Below are positions 15,589 through 23,790 of a stretch of 64,000 nucleotides of DNA, piece by piece (the stretch's first letter is position 1; every line of letters starts with the position of its first letter). The position numbers were made by a program, and so were the translations under genes. This DNA comes from an uncultured Lachnospiraceae bacterium (GTDB taxonomy: Bacteria > Bacillota > Clostridia > Lachnospirales > Lachnospiraceae): assembly GCA_910579615.1 (NCBI GenBank), contig CAJTUA010000013.1, forward strand, positions 1 to 64,000, read 5' to 3'. Below the pieces are notes generated by a model. It did no database searches and was not told the DNA's origin. It worked only from the letters and a program-made list of their open reading frames with translations.

Positions 15589-17424
15589 CTACACCATCCC
15601 TTCCTTTTCCCTCTGGTAATACTGGCTCTGCACCTTATACATTTCCGCGTATTTCCCGCCACGCGCCATCAGTTCCTCATGCGTCCCGCTCTCCACAATC
15701 CCGCCCTCACCAAACAAAAGAATCCGGTCGCAAAATCTTGTGGAAGCCAAGCGGTGCGAGATAAAGACCGCCGTTTTCCCTTTCGTCATTTTGCGGTAAT
15801 TCTGATAAATCTCATGTTCGGCAATGGCGTCCAACGCCGCGGTTGGCTCATCCAAAAGCAGTACCGGGGCATCCTTGTACAATGCCCTTGCAAGCAGCAG
15901 CCTCTGCTCCTGCCCGCCCGACAGTCTTGTTCCGTTCTCCGCAATTCCCCCCACAAGGCAGGTATCCACCCCACAGGGCAGGGATTTTATTTTTTCTTCC
16001 AGGCCTGCACGGCGGATGCAATCCCACATCGCCGCCTCGTCCCTCTCCTTTTTGACATTCAGCATAATATTTTCTGCAATGCTGACCGGCAAAAATCCGG
16101 ATTTCTGGAAAACTGCCGAGAAGAGCGGATAATAATCCTCCCTGCGAAATCTCCTGCTATCCACACCATTCACAAGAATTCTCCCCTCACAGGGGCGCAA
16201 AAGACCGCAGAGCAGCTTTACAAAAGTCGATTTTCCCGCGCCGTTCACACCCACGACGGCAACGCTTTCCCCCGCCGGGATTGTCAGATTCAGATTGCGG
16301 ATTACCGGGATTTCCTGTTGTTTCCCTTCCTGTTCCGTAAAATACGAGAACGATACATTTTCGAAGACAAATGAAATTTTCTTTCCGCTTATTTTCCCAT
16401 CTCCATTTGCATCCTCCCCTCCGCCAAACTGCATAAACTCCAGATAATCCGCCGCATAGCGCTCCGTTTCCAGAAATTCCGAAAGCGCCTGGGAAAGCTT
16501 TGAAAGCCCGCCGCCAACTCCGGTAATCGCCGCAAAATAAAACGTGAAATCACCGAGTGTCATTTCTGTATGGGAAAAACGGTAAATCAAATAAACGTAA
16601 GCCGCCCCGTCGCGCAGCAAAAGCAGGATGGCGTTCAGCAGCATATTGTAAAGCTGCAGCTTTTCCACCTTCGTTTCAACACCCTGCTTCTCCCGGATTG
16701 TCCTTTGCGCAATGCAGCGCAGCAGAGTATCGAAGGAATAAAGCCGGATGTCTTTGCCCTCCTTCTGACCCCTTATGCCCCAGGCAAGATAATTCAAACG
16801 CCGGTCCGCTGCCGCCCGCTCCTCCTTCCATTGCTGCCTGCCCTTCTGTGTGTGGGCAGCAAACAGCAGCTGAATCCCGAAAAGAAGCAGCAAAAACAAC
16901 ACGACTGCCGGATGCAGCGAACCGACAATGCCACAGCAGACCAAAAGCCCCACAAAAGCCTCCAGAACCGCCGTCAGCCCCGGAAAAAATTTCACCACGC
17001 CAAAATTTGGGCTGCTGATTGCATTCCTTGCCTTTTCCGCCAAAATCTTCCCCCGCTCCGATACAAAAGCCTCATAGTCCATGCGCAGCATCCTGCGCTG
17101 CCATCCCGCGGTCAGCTCCATATACAAAAAATGCTGCGAAGCAAGTTCCAGCTCATTGCGCAATACCATCGCAGCCAACGATGCAGCAGCAAAGAGCACA
17201 CCCGCGGTAAATACCCGCGCAAGAAGCACCCTTCCCGCAAAGCTCCGCTCCACCGCATCGAGCACGATTTTCGGCAGGTACATGGAAAGCAGGCTTGCGG
17301 CTGCCGCGCTCACACAGATAAGCAGCGGCAGAAATAAATTGAAACACCGGGAATTATAAAATCCCCGCAGCAGATATTTTGTGGGCGCCAAACGCCCCAT
17401 ACATTTTATTTCTCTATCCTTCAT
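15589..17424 (-). CDS. ABC exporter half-transporter, first subunit (membrane + ATPase)
   Basis: I place the start at the ATG 17424 (MKDREIK), which has a GGGGG site. The frame upstream merely reads through a palindrome. The protein has 611 residues. About six membrane helices occupy 1-330, followed by an ATPase with Walker A VVGVNGAGKSTF, signature LSGGQEQRLLLARA and Walker B VLLLDEPTAALD. It is the first gene of a two-gene operon with the second half-transporter at 15585. A perfect 13-bp inverted repeat sits directly upstream of the ribosome site and is the obvious candidate for regulation. Confidence 0.9.
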   Translation of the reverse strand: MKDREIKCMGRLAPTKYLLRGFYNSRCFNLFLPLLICVSAAAASLLSMYLPKIVLDAVERSFAGRVLLARVFTAGVLFAAASLAAMVLRNELELASQHFLYMELTAGWQRRMLRMDYEAFVSERGKILAEKARNAISSPNFGVVKFFPGLTAVLEAFVGLLVCCGIVGSLHPAVVLFLLLLFGIQLLFAAHTQKGRQQWKEERAAADRRLNYLAWGIRGQKEGKDIRLYSFDTLLRCIAQRTIREKQGVETKVEKLQLYNMLLNAILLLLRDGAAYVYLIYRFSHTEMTLGDFTFYFAAITGVGGGLSKLSQALSEFLETERYAADYLEFMQFGGGEDANGDGKISGKKISFVFENVSFSYFTEQEGKQQEIPVIRNLNLTIPAGESVAVVGVNGAGKSTFVKLLCGLLRPCEGRILVNGVDSRRFRREDYYPLFSAVFQKSGFLPVSIAENIMLNVKKERDEAAMWDCIRRAGLEEKIKSLPCGVDTCLVGGIAENGTRLSGGQEQRLLLARALYKDAPVLLLDEPTAALDAIAEHEIYQNYRKMTKGKTAVFISHRLASTRFCDRILLFGEGGIVESGTHEELMARGGKYAEMYKVQSQYYQREKEGMV

Positions 17425-17436
17425 TTTTACCCCCGT

Positions 17437-17466
17437 GCAGTACCGCAGGTCAGCCTGCGGTACTGC
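17437..17466 (-). promoter_or_regulatory. Perfect 13-bp inverted repeat in the leader of the ABC exporter operon
   Basis: GCAGTACCGCAGG (17437-17449) and CCTGCGGTACTGC (17454-17466) are separated by four bases. It could be an operator for a dimeric repressor (TetR or MarR size) or an RNA hairpin just before the ribosome site. No T-run follows. Confidence 0.6.
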
Positions 17467-17589
17467 TTCCATAAAGTGTTTGAAAGTACCATTCTTTCAA
17501 AACCGGATTTCAATGGATAAGTTTCTAAGCGTGACCGGATTTTTCATTTCATGGAATTTGTGCAAGCCCGCGCAACTGCGCAGGGGAAT

Positions 17590-17735
17590 ATTTTCCTCAT
17601 AACCCACCGTGCGCGGGGCGCGTGTTATAAAGCAGCGAATCTGCATGTGTGTTTATGCATATTTACGCCCGCGCACATTTGTATTCATTCACATTTGCAT
17701 CCATGCACATTCACATCTATACACATTCGCGCCCC
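17590..17735. repeat. Degenerate CACATT-rich tract
   Basis: CACATT-like words recur about every 12 bp, with intervening CATCCAT or CATTCA. No coding or RNA structure is apparent. It lies downstream of the small-RNA terminator and before the ABC exporter leader. Confidence 0.4.
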
Positions 17736-17740
17736 TGCGC

Positions 17741-17770
17741 ATAAAAAAAGCTGCGGCATAAATCCGCAGC
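17741..17770 (-). terminator. Terminator of the candidate small RNA
   Basis: On the minus strand GCTGCGG and CCGCAGC (17750-17770) form a stem followed by TTTTTTT. It separates the small transcript from the ABC exporter operon. Confidence 0.8.
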
Positions 17771-17986
17771 AAAAAGCATACCAAAAAAACAGTCTGTTTT
17801 TAAGGTACTGTCAGGGAGCACACGCACTCCATGCGTGGTTTTCCGCCTGATTGCCGCGTAAAATGCAAAATCCGGGTATGGCAAACAAACGGAGCAGCAG
17901 CCGCTCCGCGCCTTTGCTTTCCCTTCCATTAGCGCATTCTTCCGCAGGCAAAAATCAACATGACAGTACCTCCTATTTGTATTCTG
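17741..17986 (-). ncRNA. Candidate small RNA of about 245 nt with tiny leader ORF and sequestrable ribosome site
   Basis: A promoter-like pair lies upstream and a strong terminator closes the unit. The 5' part has GGAGG at ideal spacing before ATG (17961), giving MLIFACGRMR and TAA at 17929-17931. A second ATG overlaps that stop (TAATG) and opens a frame running past the terminator. GGTACTGTCA, spanning the ribosome site and start codon (17970 to 17961), is perfectly complementary to TGACAGTACC (17813 to 17804). Further short hairpins lie between. Function unknown; it could be a leader-peptide attenuator or a stand-alone regulatory RNA. Confidence 0.45.
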
Positions 17987-17992
17987 CTTTCT

Positions 17993-18021
17993 ATTATTAC
18001 AAAAAATTTTCAAATCGTCAA
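17993..18021 (-). promoter_or_regulatory. Promoter of the candidate small RNA
   Basis: TTGACG (18021 to 18016) and a TAATAAT-like -10 around 17999-17993 on the minus strand, with 16-17 bp spacing. Transcription would begin near 17986. Confidence 0.5.
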
Positions 18022-18128
18022 GTTCTTCTTTTTGACTCTTTCCGGTTGTATAATATTATAAAACAAAAAATCTTCCTTCCCGTCAACCTTTCTTCCAATG
18101 CCGCATTTGATTTTCCAAAAAGCGCAGT

Positions 18129-18177
18129 AAAACGCTTAAACCTCCCTCCTGATTTCAGGGGAAGGCTTAAGCGTTTT
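18129..18177. terminator. Bidirectional terminator at the end of the arg operon
   Basis: AAACGCTTAAACCT and AGGCTTAAGCGTTT form an imperfect long stem with T-runs on both strands. It lies about 20 bp after the argD stop. Confidence 0.75.
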
Positions 18178-18196
18178 TCCTTTGGCTATTCTCCCA

Positions 18197-19381
18197 TTAC
18201 CTTGCAATCACCGGCTCCAGAATCCGAACCATCTCGTCCACATGCACTTTCCCAATCACAAGCGGCGGCACAAACCGGATTATCCTCTCCCCCGCAGAAA
18301 AAGTAATCAATCCTGCTTCCATCGCCTCCCCGATGATTCCCTTGACCGGGCGGTCAAACTCAAGCCCCTGCATCAATCCTTTGCCCCGGCGTTCCTTGAT
18401 GCAGGCATATTTTTGCACCAACACATCCAGTTTTTCTTCCAGATATGCCGACACTTCACGCACATTTTCCAGAACGTTCTGCTTTTCAAACAGCTCAAAC
18501 ACCTTGCAAATCGCAGCCGCCGCAAACGGATTCCCGCCGTAGGTGCTCCCGTGGTCTCCCGGCACAAGTGCACCTGCCGCCTCCTGCGTTGCCGCAAACG
18601 CGCCGACCGGAACGCCGCAGCCGAGCGCCTTGGCAAGCGTTACCACATCCGGTTTCACACCGTACTGCTCATATGCCATCATCGTTCCGGTGCGCCCCAT
18701 GCCGCACTGGATTTCATCCAAAATCAGCAAAATTCCTTTCTCATCGCAGAGAGCGCGCACTTTTTTTAAGAATTCCGGTTCTGCTGGGTAAAGCCCGCCC
18801 TCACCCTGCACGGTCTCCATAATAATGGCGCAGGTCTTCTTTGTGACCTTCGCCGCCACATCCCCGTAATTGTTATAATCGGCAAACACAATGCCCGAAA
18901 GCGTTCCGAACGGCTCGCGGTATTTCGGCGTACCCGTAACGGAAAGAGCCCCCATGCTCCTGCCGTGGAAGGAATGGTTCATCGCAATAATCTCACCGTC
19001 CGATTCCCCTGTCCGGTTGAAATGCATCTTGCGCGCCAGTTTGATGGCACCTTCGACTGCCTCCGTTCCGCTGTTGGTTAAAAATACACGGTCCAGTCCG
19101 GTCATCTGCGTGATTTTTCCGCATGCCGCCGCCGCCGGGACATTGTAAAAATAGTTTGATGTGTGAAGGAGTTTGTCAATCTGTGCCTTGAGGGCATCAT
19201 TATACTCCTCGTTCTTGTAGCCAAGCGCAAACACCGCAATGCCCGCGCCAAAATCGAGATATTTTTTCCCATCCAAATCATACAGGTACACACCCTCGCC
19301 ACGCTCCAATACGACCGGATAACGCCCATAAGTGTGCATCAATACCTCATCGGCCGCTGTAATCCATTGCTTTGAATCCAT
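18197..19381 (-). CDS. argD: Acetylornithine aminotransferase
   Basis: This class-III PLP aminotransferase has 394 residues. It shows VFLTNSGTEAVEGAIKLAR, the HGRSMGALSVTG block, LILDEIQCGMGRTG, and LAKALGCGVPVGA with the PLP lysine. It converts N-acetylglutamate semialdehyde to N2-acetylornithine. I place the start at 19381 (MDSKQ), where GGAGG sits five bases upstream. An in-frame extension of 43 codons reads straight through the palindromic element and should not be annotated as protein. It is the last gene of argC-GNAT-argJ-argB-argD. Confidence 0.95.
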   Translation of the reverse strand: MDSKQWITAADEVLMHTYGRYPVVLERGEGVYLYDLDGKKYLDFGAGIAVFALGYKNEEYNDALKAQIDKLLHTSNYFYNVPAAAACGKITQMTGLDRVFLTNSGTEAVEGAIKLARKMHFNRTGESDGEIIAMNHSFHGRSMGALSVTGTPKYREPFGTLSGIVFADYNNYGDVAAKVTKKTCAIIMETVQGEGGLYPAEPEFLKKVRALCDEKGILLILDEIQCGMGRTGTMMAYEQYGVKPDVVTLAKALGCGVPVGAFAATQEAAGALVPGDHGSTYGGNPFAAAAICKVFELFEKQNVLENVREVSAYLEEKLDVLVQKYACIKERRGKGLMQGLEFDRPVKGIIGEAMEAGLITFSAGERIIRFVPPLVIGKVHVDEMVRILEPVIAR

Positions 19382-19391
19382 ATTTTCCTCC

Positions 19392-19510
19392 ATTTTAAGT
19401 TCCGCATCCACCCTCCCCGCACCCAGCCACCAGGGAGTGCTTTCCTCTCGCCTTGCTCGCGTAAACCACTCCGGGTGCTGTCCGGGGGGATGCTGTTTTA
19501 AGTTCCGCAT
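19392..19510 (-). repeat. Palindromic intercistronic element between argB and argD
   Basis: Arms are GCATCCCCCC/GGGTGGATGC with one mismatch. The middle stem is CAGCACCC/GGGTGC and the inner stem GGAGTG/CACTCC. The element begins right after the argB TAG and ends at the argD GGAGG. The loop reads GCGAGCAAGGCGAGA, a variant of the consensus. Confidence 0.85.
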
Positions 19511-20428
19511 CTAGTTGACGTTTGTTCCTGCTTCGTTGTCATATAAAATCGATTCGTCATTGATAATTGCTGTTCCGATTCCCTTATTTGTGAAGAACTC
19601 GAGCAGCAGGCAGTGCTCCAGCCTGCCATCCAGGATATGCACGCGGGAAACACCGTTTTTCACCGCATCAATGCAATTCTTTAATTTCGGGAGCATACCG
19701 CCGCCGATAAAGCCCTCCTCCATCAGCTTGCCCGCCGCTTCCAATGTCAGCACGGAAATCAGCGAGGATTTGTCCGCCGGGTCACGGTAAACGCCCTCGA
19801 TATCCGTCAGAAACGCCAGCTTTTCCGCGCCAACCGCCCGCGCAACTGCACATGCTGCGTCGTCCGCATTGATATTGTAAGCGTGGGAATCCTCCTCCCC
19901 AATGCCAATCGGCGCAATGACCGGGATATAATCGTTCGCAATCAGCGTGTCTATCAGGTCAGTGGTGACCTTTGTCACATTGCCGACATAGCCAATATCC
20001 TGCCCGCTTGCCGTTTTCTTTTCCACAATCAGCGTTTTTCCGTCCTTGCCGCAGATTCCGGCCGCCTTCACGCCAAGCTGCTCCAACATCTGCACGAGGT
20101 TTTTATTTACCTTGCCAAGCACCATTTCCGCAACTTCCATCGTCACCTCGTCGGTCACACGCAGCCCCTCGATAAATCTTGCCTCATGCCCTAAAAGCCC
20201 GACCCATTTCGTGATTTCCTTGCCGCCGCCGTGTACGATAATCGGCTGCATACCGACCAGCTTCAGCAGCGCCACATCCTTAATGACGCTCATTTCCAGT
20301 TTCGGGTCAAGCATCGCACTGCCGCCGTATTTTACGACAACCTTCTTGTTATTAAATTTCTGAATATATGGCAGTGCCTCAATTAAGGTTTCTGCCTTCG
20401 CAATCGTTCGTTCCATTCCCTTTTCCAT
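19511..20428 (-). CDS. argB: Acetylglutamate kinase
   Basis: This 305-residue amino-acid-kinase-fold enzyme phosphorylates N-acetylglutamate. KVVVKYGGSAM near residue 30 and IIVHGGGKEI form the ATP and substrate loops; INADDAACAVA lies in the C-domain. The N-terminal helix ETLIEALPYIQKF is the extra helix seen in arginine-inhibited enzymes, expected when ArgJ recycles the acetyl group. AAGGAG precedes the ATG; a second Met at codon 5 is less likely. Palindromic elements lie on both sides of the gene. Confidence 0.95.
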   Translation of the reverse strand: MEKGMERTIAKAETLIEALPYIQKFNNKKVVVKYGGSAMLDPKLEMSVIKDVALLKLVGMQPIIVHGGGKEITKWVGLLGHEARFIEGLRVTDEVTMEVAEMVLGKVNKNLVQMLEQLGVKAAGICGKDGKTLIVEKKTASGQDIGYVGNVTKVTTDLIDTLIANDYIPVIAPIGIGEEDSHAYNINADDAACAVARAVGAEKLAFLTDIEGVYRDPADKSSLISVLTLEAAGKLMEEGFIGGGMLPKLKNCIDAVKNGVSRVHILDGRLEHCLLLEFFTNKGIGTAIINDESILYDNEAGTNVN

Positions 20429-20440
20429 AAATGTCTCCTT

Positions 20441-20569
20441 ATTTTAAGTTCCGCAGTTTCCCTTCCAACGCCAACAATTTAGGAAAGGATTTTCTGTCCG
20501 CTCCGCTCCCATAAAATCCTTTCCGGCGTTGTTCGGGAACCTGCTGTTTTAAGTTCCGCAGTTTCCCTT
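20441..20569 (-). repeat. Palindromic intercistronic element between argJ and argB
   Basis: Arms are GCAGGTTCCC/GGGAAACTGC with one mismatch. The middle stem is CAACGCC/GGCGTTG and the inner stem GGAAAGGATTTT/AAAATCCTTTCC. The loop GGGAGCGGAGCGGACA is consensus. It ends at the argB ribosome site. Confidence 0.88.
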
Positions 20570-20579
20570 ACATTCCCTT

Positions 20580-21803
20580 TTACGAGCGATAATCTGCGTT
20601 GATTTTTACATAATCATATGTTAAATCGCAGCCCCATGCGGTTGCCGACGCATCGCCCATCTTTAAATCCGCGACCGCCGTGACTTCCCTCGCAGAAAAA
20701 ATCTTTGTCGCCAGCTCCTCGGAATAATCCGCCGCCAGACCGTTTGCCGCAAGCTGCAATTTTCCGACTTCCGATTCGATATATAAATCCACCGCTTCCG
20801 GGTTAAACTGCGCACCGGAATAACCCATCGCGCAGAGCACCCTGCCCCAGTTTGCATCGTTCCCATAAACCATTGCCTTAACCAGACTTGAACATGCAAC
20901 GGACTTTGCAATCGTCACAGCCTGCGCCTTGTCCGCCGCATGGATAACCTTGACCTCAAAGAGCTTTGTTGCCCCCTCACCGTCCGCCGCCATGCGCTTT
21001 GCAAGAAATTCGTTTACAGTGTGCAGCGCCCGCTTAAATTCCTCGTAATCCGCATTCTTTTCCGTAATCTCTGCATTCCCTGCAAGCCCGTTCGCAAAAA
21101 GCAGTACGGTATCATTTGTCGAGGTGTCGCCGTCCACCGAAATCATATTGTAAGTATCCTTGATATCCTCCAAAAGGGCTTCCTGCAGCAGCTCCTTGCA
21201 AATGGCAAGGTCGGTCGTAAGGAAGGCGAGCATTGTGCACATATTCGGGTGAATCATGCCGGAGCCTTTGCTCATGCCGCCAAGCGTTGCTTTCTTTCCG
21301 CCCACCGTAAAGGTAACGGCAATTTCCTTATTTTCTGTATCGGTTGTCATAATCGCTTTCGATGCCGCTGTCCCTGCCTCTGTTGTCGCTGCAAGCTGCG
21401 GCGCCATTGCCTTTGTGCCCGCGACAATGCGCTCGATGGGAAGCTGCTTTCCAATCACCCCGGTCGATGCCACAAAAACCGCATCCGCCGGGATGCCAAG
21501 GCATTCCCCCGCCGCCTTTGCCGTATCCGCACAGTAGGAAAGCCCCTCCGCCCCGGTGCACGCATTCGCAATGCCCGCATTGACAACAACCGCCTGCGCA
21601 AACGCCGATTTTTCCACGATATTTTTATCCCATAGAACCGGAGCCGCTTTTACGATATTGCTGGTAAAAGTTCCCGCACATTTGCACGGCACTTTGCTGT
21701 AGACCATCGCCATGTCCACCCGGTTCTGATATTTGATGCCCGCAGCGGTGCACGCTGCCAAAAATCCCTCTGCCGCGGTCACGCCGCCTGTAATGATTTC
21801 CAT
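20580..21803 (-). CDS. argJ: Bifunctional ornithine acetyltransferase/N-acetylglutamate synthase
   Basis: The protein has 407 residues from the ATG at 21803; a TTG six codons upstream is in frame but lies over the GGAAAGGGG site. ArgJ transfers acetyl from acetylornithine to glutamate. The autoproteolysis region KGSGMIHPNMCTMLAFLTTD contains the Thr that becomes the new N-terminus, with Cys instead of the usual Ala before it. The start MEIITGGVTAAEGF and YGNDANWGRVLCAMGYSG are conserved. Its presence implies the cyclic acetyl pathway. It lies between the GNAT gene and argB. Confidence 0.95.
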   Translation of the reverse strand: MEIITGGVTAAEGFLAACTAAGIKYQNRVDMAMVYSKVPCKCAGTFTSNIVKAAPVLWDKNIVEKSAFAQAVVVNAGIANACTGAEGLSYCADTAKAAGECLGIPADAVFVASTGVIGKQLPIERIVAGTKAMAPQLAATTEAGTAASKAIMTTDTENKEIAVTFTVGGKKATLGGMSKGSGMIHPNMCTMLAFLTTDLAICKELLQEALLEDIKDTYNMISVDGDTSTNDTVLLFANGLAGNAEITEKNADYEEFKRALHTVNEFLAKRMAADGEGATKLFEVKVIHAADKAQAVTIAKSVACSSLVKAMVYGNDANWGRVLCAMGYSGAQFNPEAVDLYIESEVGKLQLAANGLAADYSEELATKIFSAREVTAVADLKMGDASATAWGCDLTYDYVKINADYRS

Positions 21804-21905
21804 TTTAATACCCCTTTCCAATACCCCAGGGCGCTTTTATCCAAAAAGAATGGACGCACGCTCTGAAACCTGTTTTGTACTTTTATCGCGTTCCATTTTC
21901 ACGCC

Positions 21906-22352
21906 CTACTGATTAAACCTTGTAATATTCGCCTCATTCAGCGTAAAATCATAATAATTCAAATCCTCGCGGAATGTCCAGCCGACGCTCCTCCAGAAGT
22001 GGTTCCCAACTTCATTGGATTTAAACGCAATCAGCGAAACCTTGTTGATTCCTTCCGCCTGCAGCGCGTGCATGGCAAAGGTGGCCATCTGCTTTCCGAT
22101 ACCGCGCTTCCTTTTATCCTCCGCCACGCAGACATGGTAAAAACAGCCACGCCTCCCATCATGCCCGCACAGAATCGCCCCAATCACCCGGCCATCCTCC
22201 ACTGCTACTACGCTTGTCGTCGGATTCCGCTTTAAAAATTTCTCCACGCCCTCGCGGGAATCGTCCACGCTGCGAATCCCGAAGCCGTGGATGCTCATCC
22301 ACAGTGCGTAAACCTTCGGATAATCCTCAATTGTCATTACACGTATTTCCAT
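21906..22352 (-). CDS. GNAT-family N-acetyltransferase embedded in the arg operon
   Basis: The protein has 148 residues from the ATG at 22352, which has GAGGAAAGC upstream; a longer frame starts within the argC-proximal spacer. The acetyl-CoA loop lies in CVAEDKRKRGIGKQMATFAM, and NKVSLIAFKSN follows. Its place between argC and argJ suggests a role in arginine supply, perhaps as a short N-acetylglutamate synthase priming the ArgJ cycle. That is inference: the same fold acetylates many amines and no substrate residue can be named. Confidence 0.8.
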   Translation of the reverse strand: MEIRVMTIEDYPKVYALWMSIHGFGIRSVDDSREGVEKFLKRNPTTSVVAVEDGRVIGAILCGHDGRRGCFYHVCVAEDKRKRGIGKQMATFAMHALQAEGINKVSLIAFKSNEVGNHFWRSVGWTFREDLNYYDFTLNEANITRFNQ

Positions 22353-22418
22353 GCTTTCCTCATTTCTCTCCTGATGAAACCTCCATTCGATAAGGCGCGC
22401 TTGTTCTGTTTCCACATC

Positions 22419-23459
22419 TTACGGGAACACTGGCACAAGCAAAAGCCCCATTGTTTCCGGCAGCCCGAACATCAGGTTCATATTCTGCACCGCCTGGCCC
22501 GCCGCGCCTTTGACCAAATTGTCGGTTGCGCCCATCATAATCACGCGCCCGGTGCGTGCATCCACTTTGAAATTCACATCCACATAATTGCTGCCCTCCA
22601 CAAAACGCGTCTCCGGGCAAACTCCCTCATCCAGCACGCGGACGAATTTTTCCGCCTTATAATACTTTTCGTAGGCTGCGCGAATATCCCCCTCTGTAAC
22701 ACCCGCCGCAAGGGAGGCATATGCCGTCACCAGAATGCCCCGGTTCATCGGGACAAGGTGCGGCGTGAAATTAAGCACCAGCGGCCGTCCCGCCGCAAGC
22801 CCGAGCTGCTCCTCAATCTCCGGCGTGTGGCGATGGCTCGTAACACCGTAAGCCTTGATATTTTCATTGACCTCACAATAAAGGTTCGCGACCTTCGCCG
22901 AGCGCCCCGCACCGGAGGTTCCGGATTTCGCGTCAATAATAATTGTATCCGGGTCAATCAGCCCCTCTTTTACGAGCGGATAAATGGTTAAAATCGAGCA
23001 GGTCGTATAACAGCCCGGATTCGCCAAAAGCCGCGCTTTTTTAATCTGCTCCCGGTTGATTTCACAAAGCCCGTACACCGCCTCGCCGATAAACTGCGGA
23101 CTTGCATGCCTGATTTTATACCATTCCTCGTACACCGAAACATCCTTGATACGGAAATCCGCCGACAAATCAATGATTTTTACCTTAGAAAGAATGTCCT
23201 CGTTGACAAGCGACGCGCAAAGCCCCTGTGGTGTCGCTGTAAAAATCACATCCGCCTTCGCGGCAAGCTCCTCCATGTTATCGTCCATGCATTTTTCATC
23301 CACGATTTCAAACATGTTCCCGAAAACCTCATAATATTTTTTGTCAATATAGCTTCTGGAGCCGTACCAGACAACCTCCGCCTCCGGGTGCTGCAGCAAA
23401 AGCCGCACCAGTTCCTGCCCGGCATATCCGGTGGAACCGATAATCCCTGCTCTGACCAT
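22419..23459 (-). CDS. argC: N-acetyl-gamma-glutamyl-phosphate reductase
   Basis: The protein has 346 residues from ATG 23459 (MVRAGIIGSTGYAGQ), with AAGGAAG upstream. The NADP loop is GSTGYAGQELVRLL. The catalytic Cys lies in LLANPGCYTTCSIL, and SGTSGAGRSA plus GVTSHRHTPEIEEQL are family blocks. It reduces acetylglutamyl phosphate to the semialdehyde. It is the first gene of the arg operon, behind a promoter whose -35 overlaps a TTGCATA palindrome. Confidence 0.95.
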   Translation of the reverse strand: MVRAGIIGSTGYAGQELVRLLLQHPEAEVVWYGSRSYIDKKYYEVFGNMFEIVDEKCMDDNMEELAAKADVIFTATPQGLCASLVNEDILSKVKIIDLSADFRIKDVSVYEEWYKIRHASPQFIGEAVYGLCEINREQIKKARLLANPGCYTTCSILTIYPLVKEGLIDPDTIIIDAKSGTSGAGRSAKVANLYCEVNENIKAYGVTSHRHTPEIEEQLGLAAGRPLVLNFTPHLVPMNRGILVTAYASLAAGVTEGDIRAAYEKYYKAEKFVRVLDEGVCPETRFVEGSNYVDVNFKVDARTGRVIMMGATDNLVKGAAGQAVQNMNLMFGLPETMGLLLVPVFP

Positions 23460-23516
23460 ATTTTTCTTCCTTTCTGATTTTTTTGTTTTTCTGCTTTTCA
23501 TGCTTTTCCGCCGAAC

Positions 23517-23599
23517 ATGCAGCTACAGCTGCATCGCGCAGAAATTTTAGCGCCGCAGTGCTGCGAGCAGGACAAACCGTTGTCTTCATTTGCTCGCAG
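23517..23599 (-). promoter_or_regulatory. Two hairpins in the argC leader
   Basis: ATGCAGCTACAGCTGCAT (23517-23534) is an eight-bp stem with a two-base loop. CTGCGAGCA (23561-23569) pairs with TGCTCGCAG (23591-23599), with GACAA/TTGTC nested inside (23571-23584). Neither is followed by a T-run. They may stabilise the leader or be part of an attenuator. Confidence 0.45.
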
Positions 23600-23612
23600 T
23601 CGATTATTTATA

Positions 23613-23641
23613 ATTATACATTGTCTTTGCATATTATGCAA
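23613..23641 (-). promoter_or_regulatory. Promoter and likely ArgR operator of the arg operon
   Basis: The -10 TATAAT (23618 to 23613), a 17-bp spacer and the -35 TTGCAT (23641 to 23636) lie on the minus strand. The -35 is half of a perfect palindrome TTGCATATTATGCAA (23627-23641), close in form to ARG boxes. The argG promoter has the same TTGCATA at its -35. Repression by ArgR with arginine is the simple reading. Confidence 0.6.
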
Positions 23642-23790
23642 GTAGAATTTTCCACAATTTCAAGTGTTTCCAAAAGAATTTTTCCGTTATTTTTTATTGC
23701 CTTATCCTTATTTTTATACAGAATCATGTATATTCATGCATCTTTCTTCCAGGTTTTTAATTCCCTGATTCTTTGCCTCCTGCATCCCGT

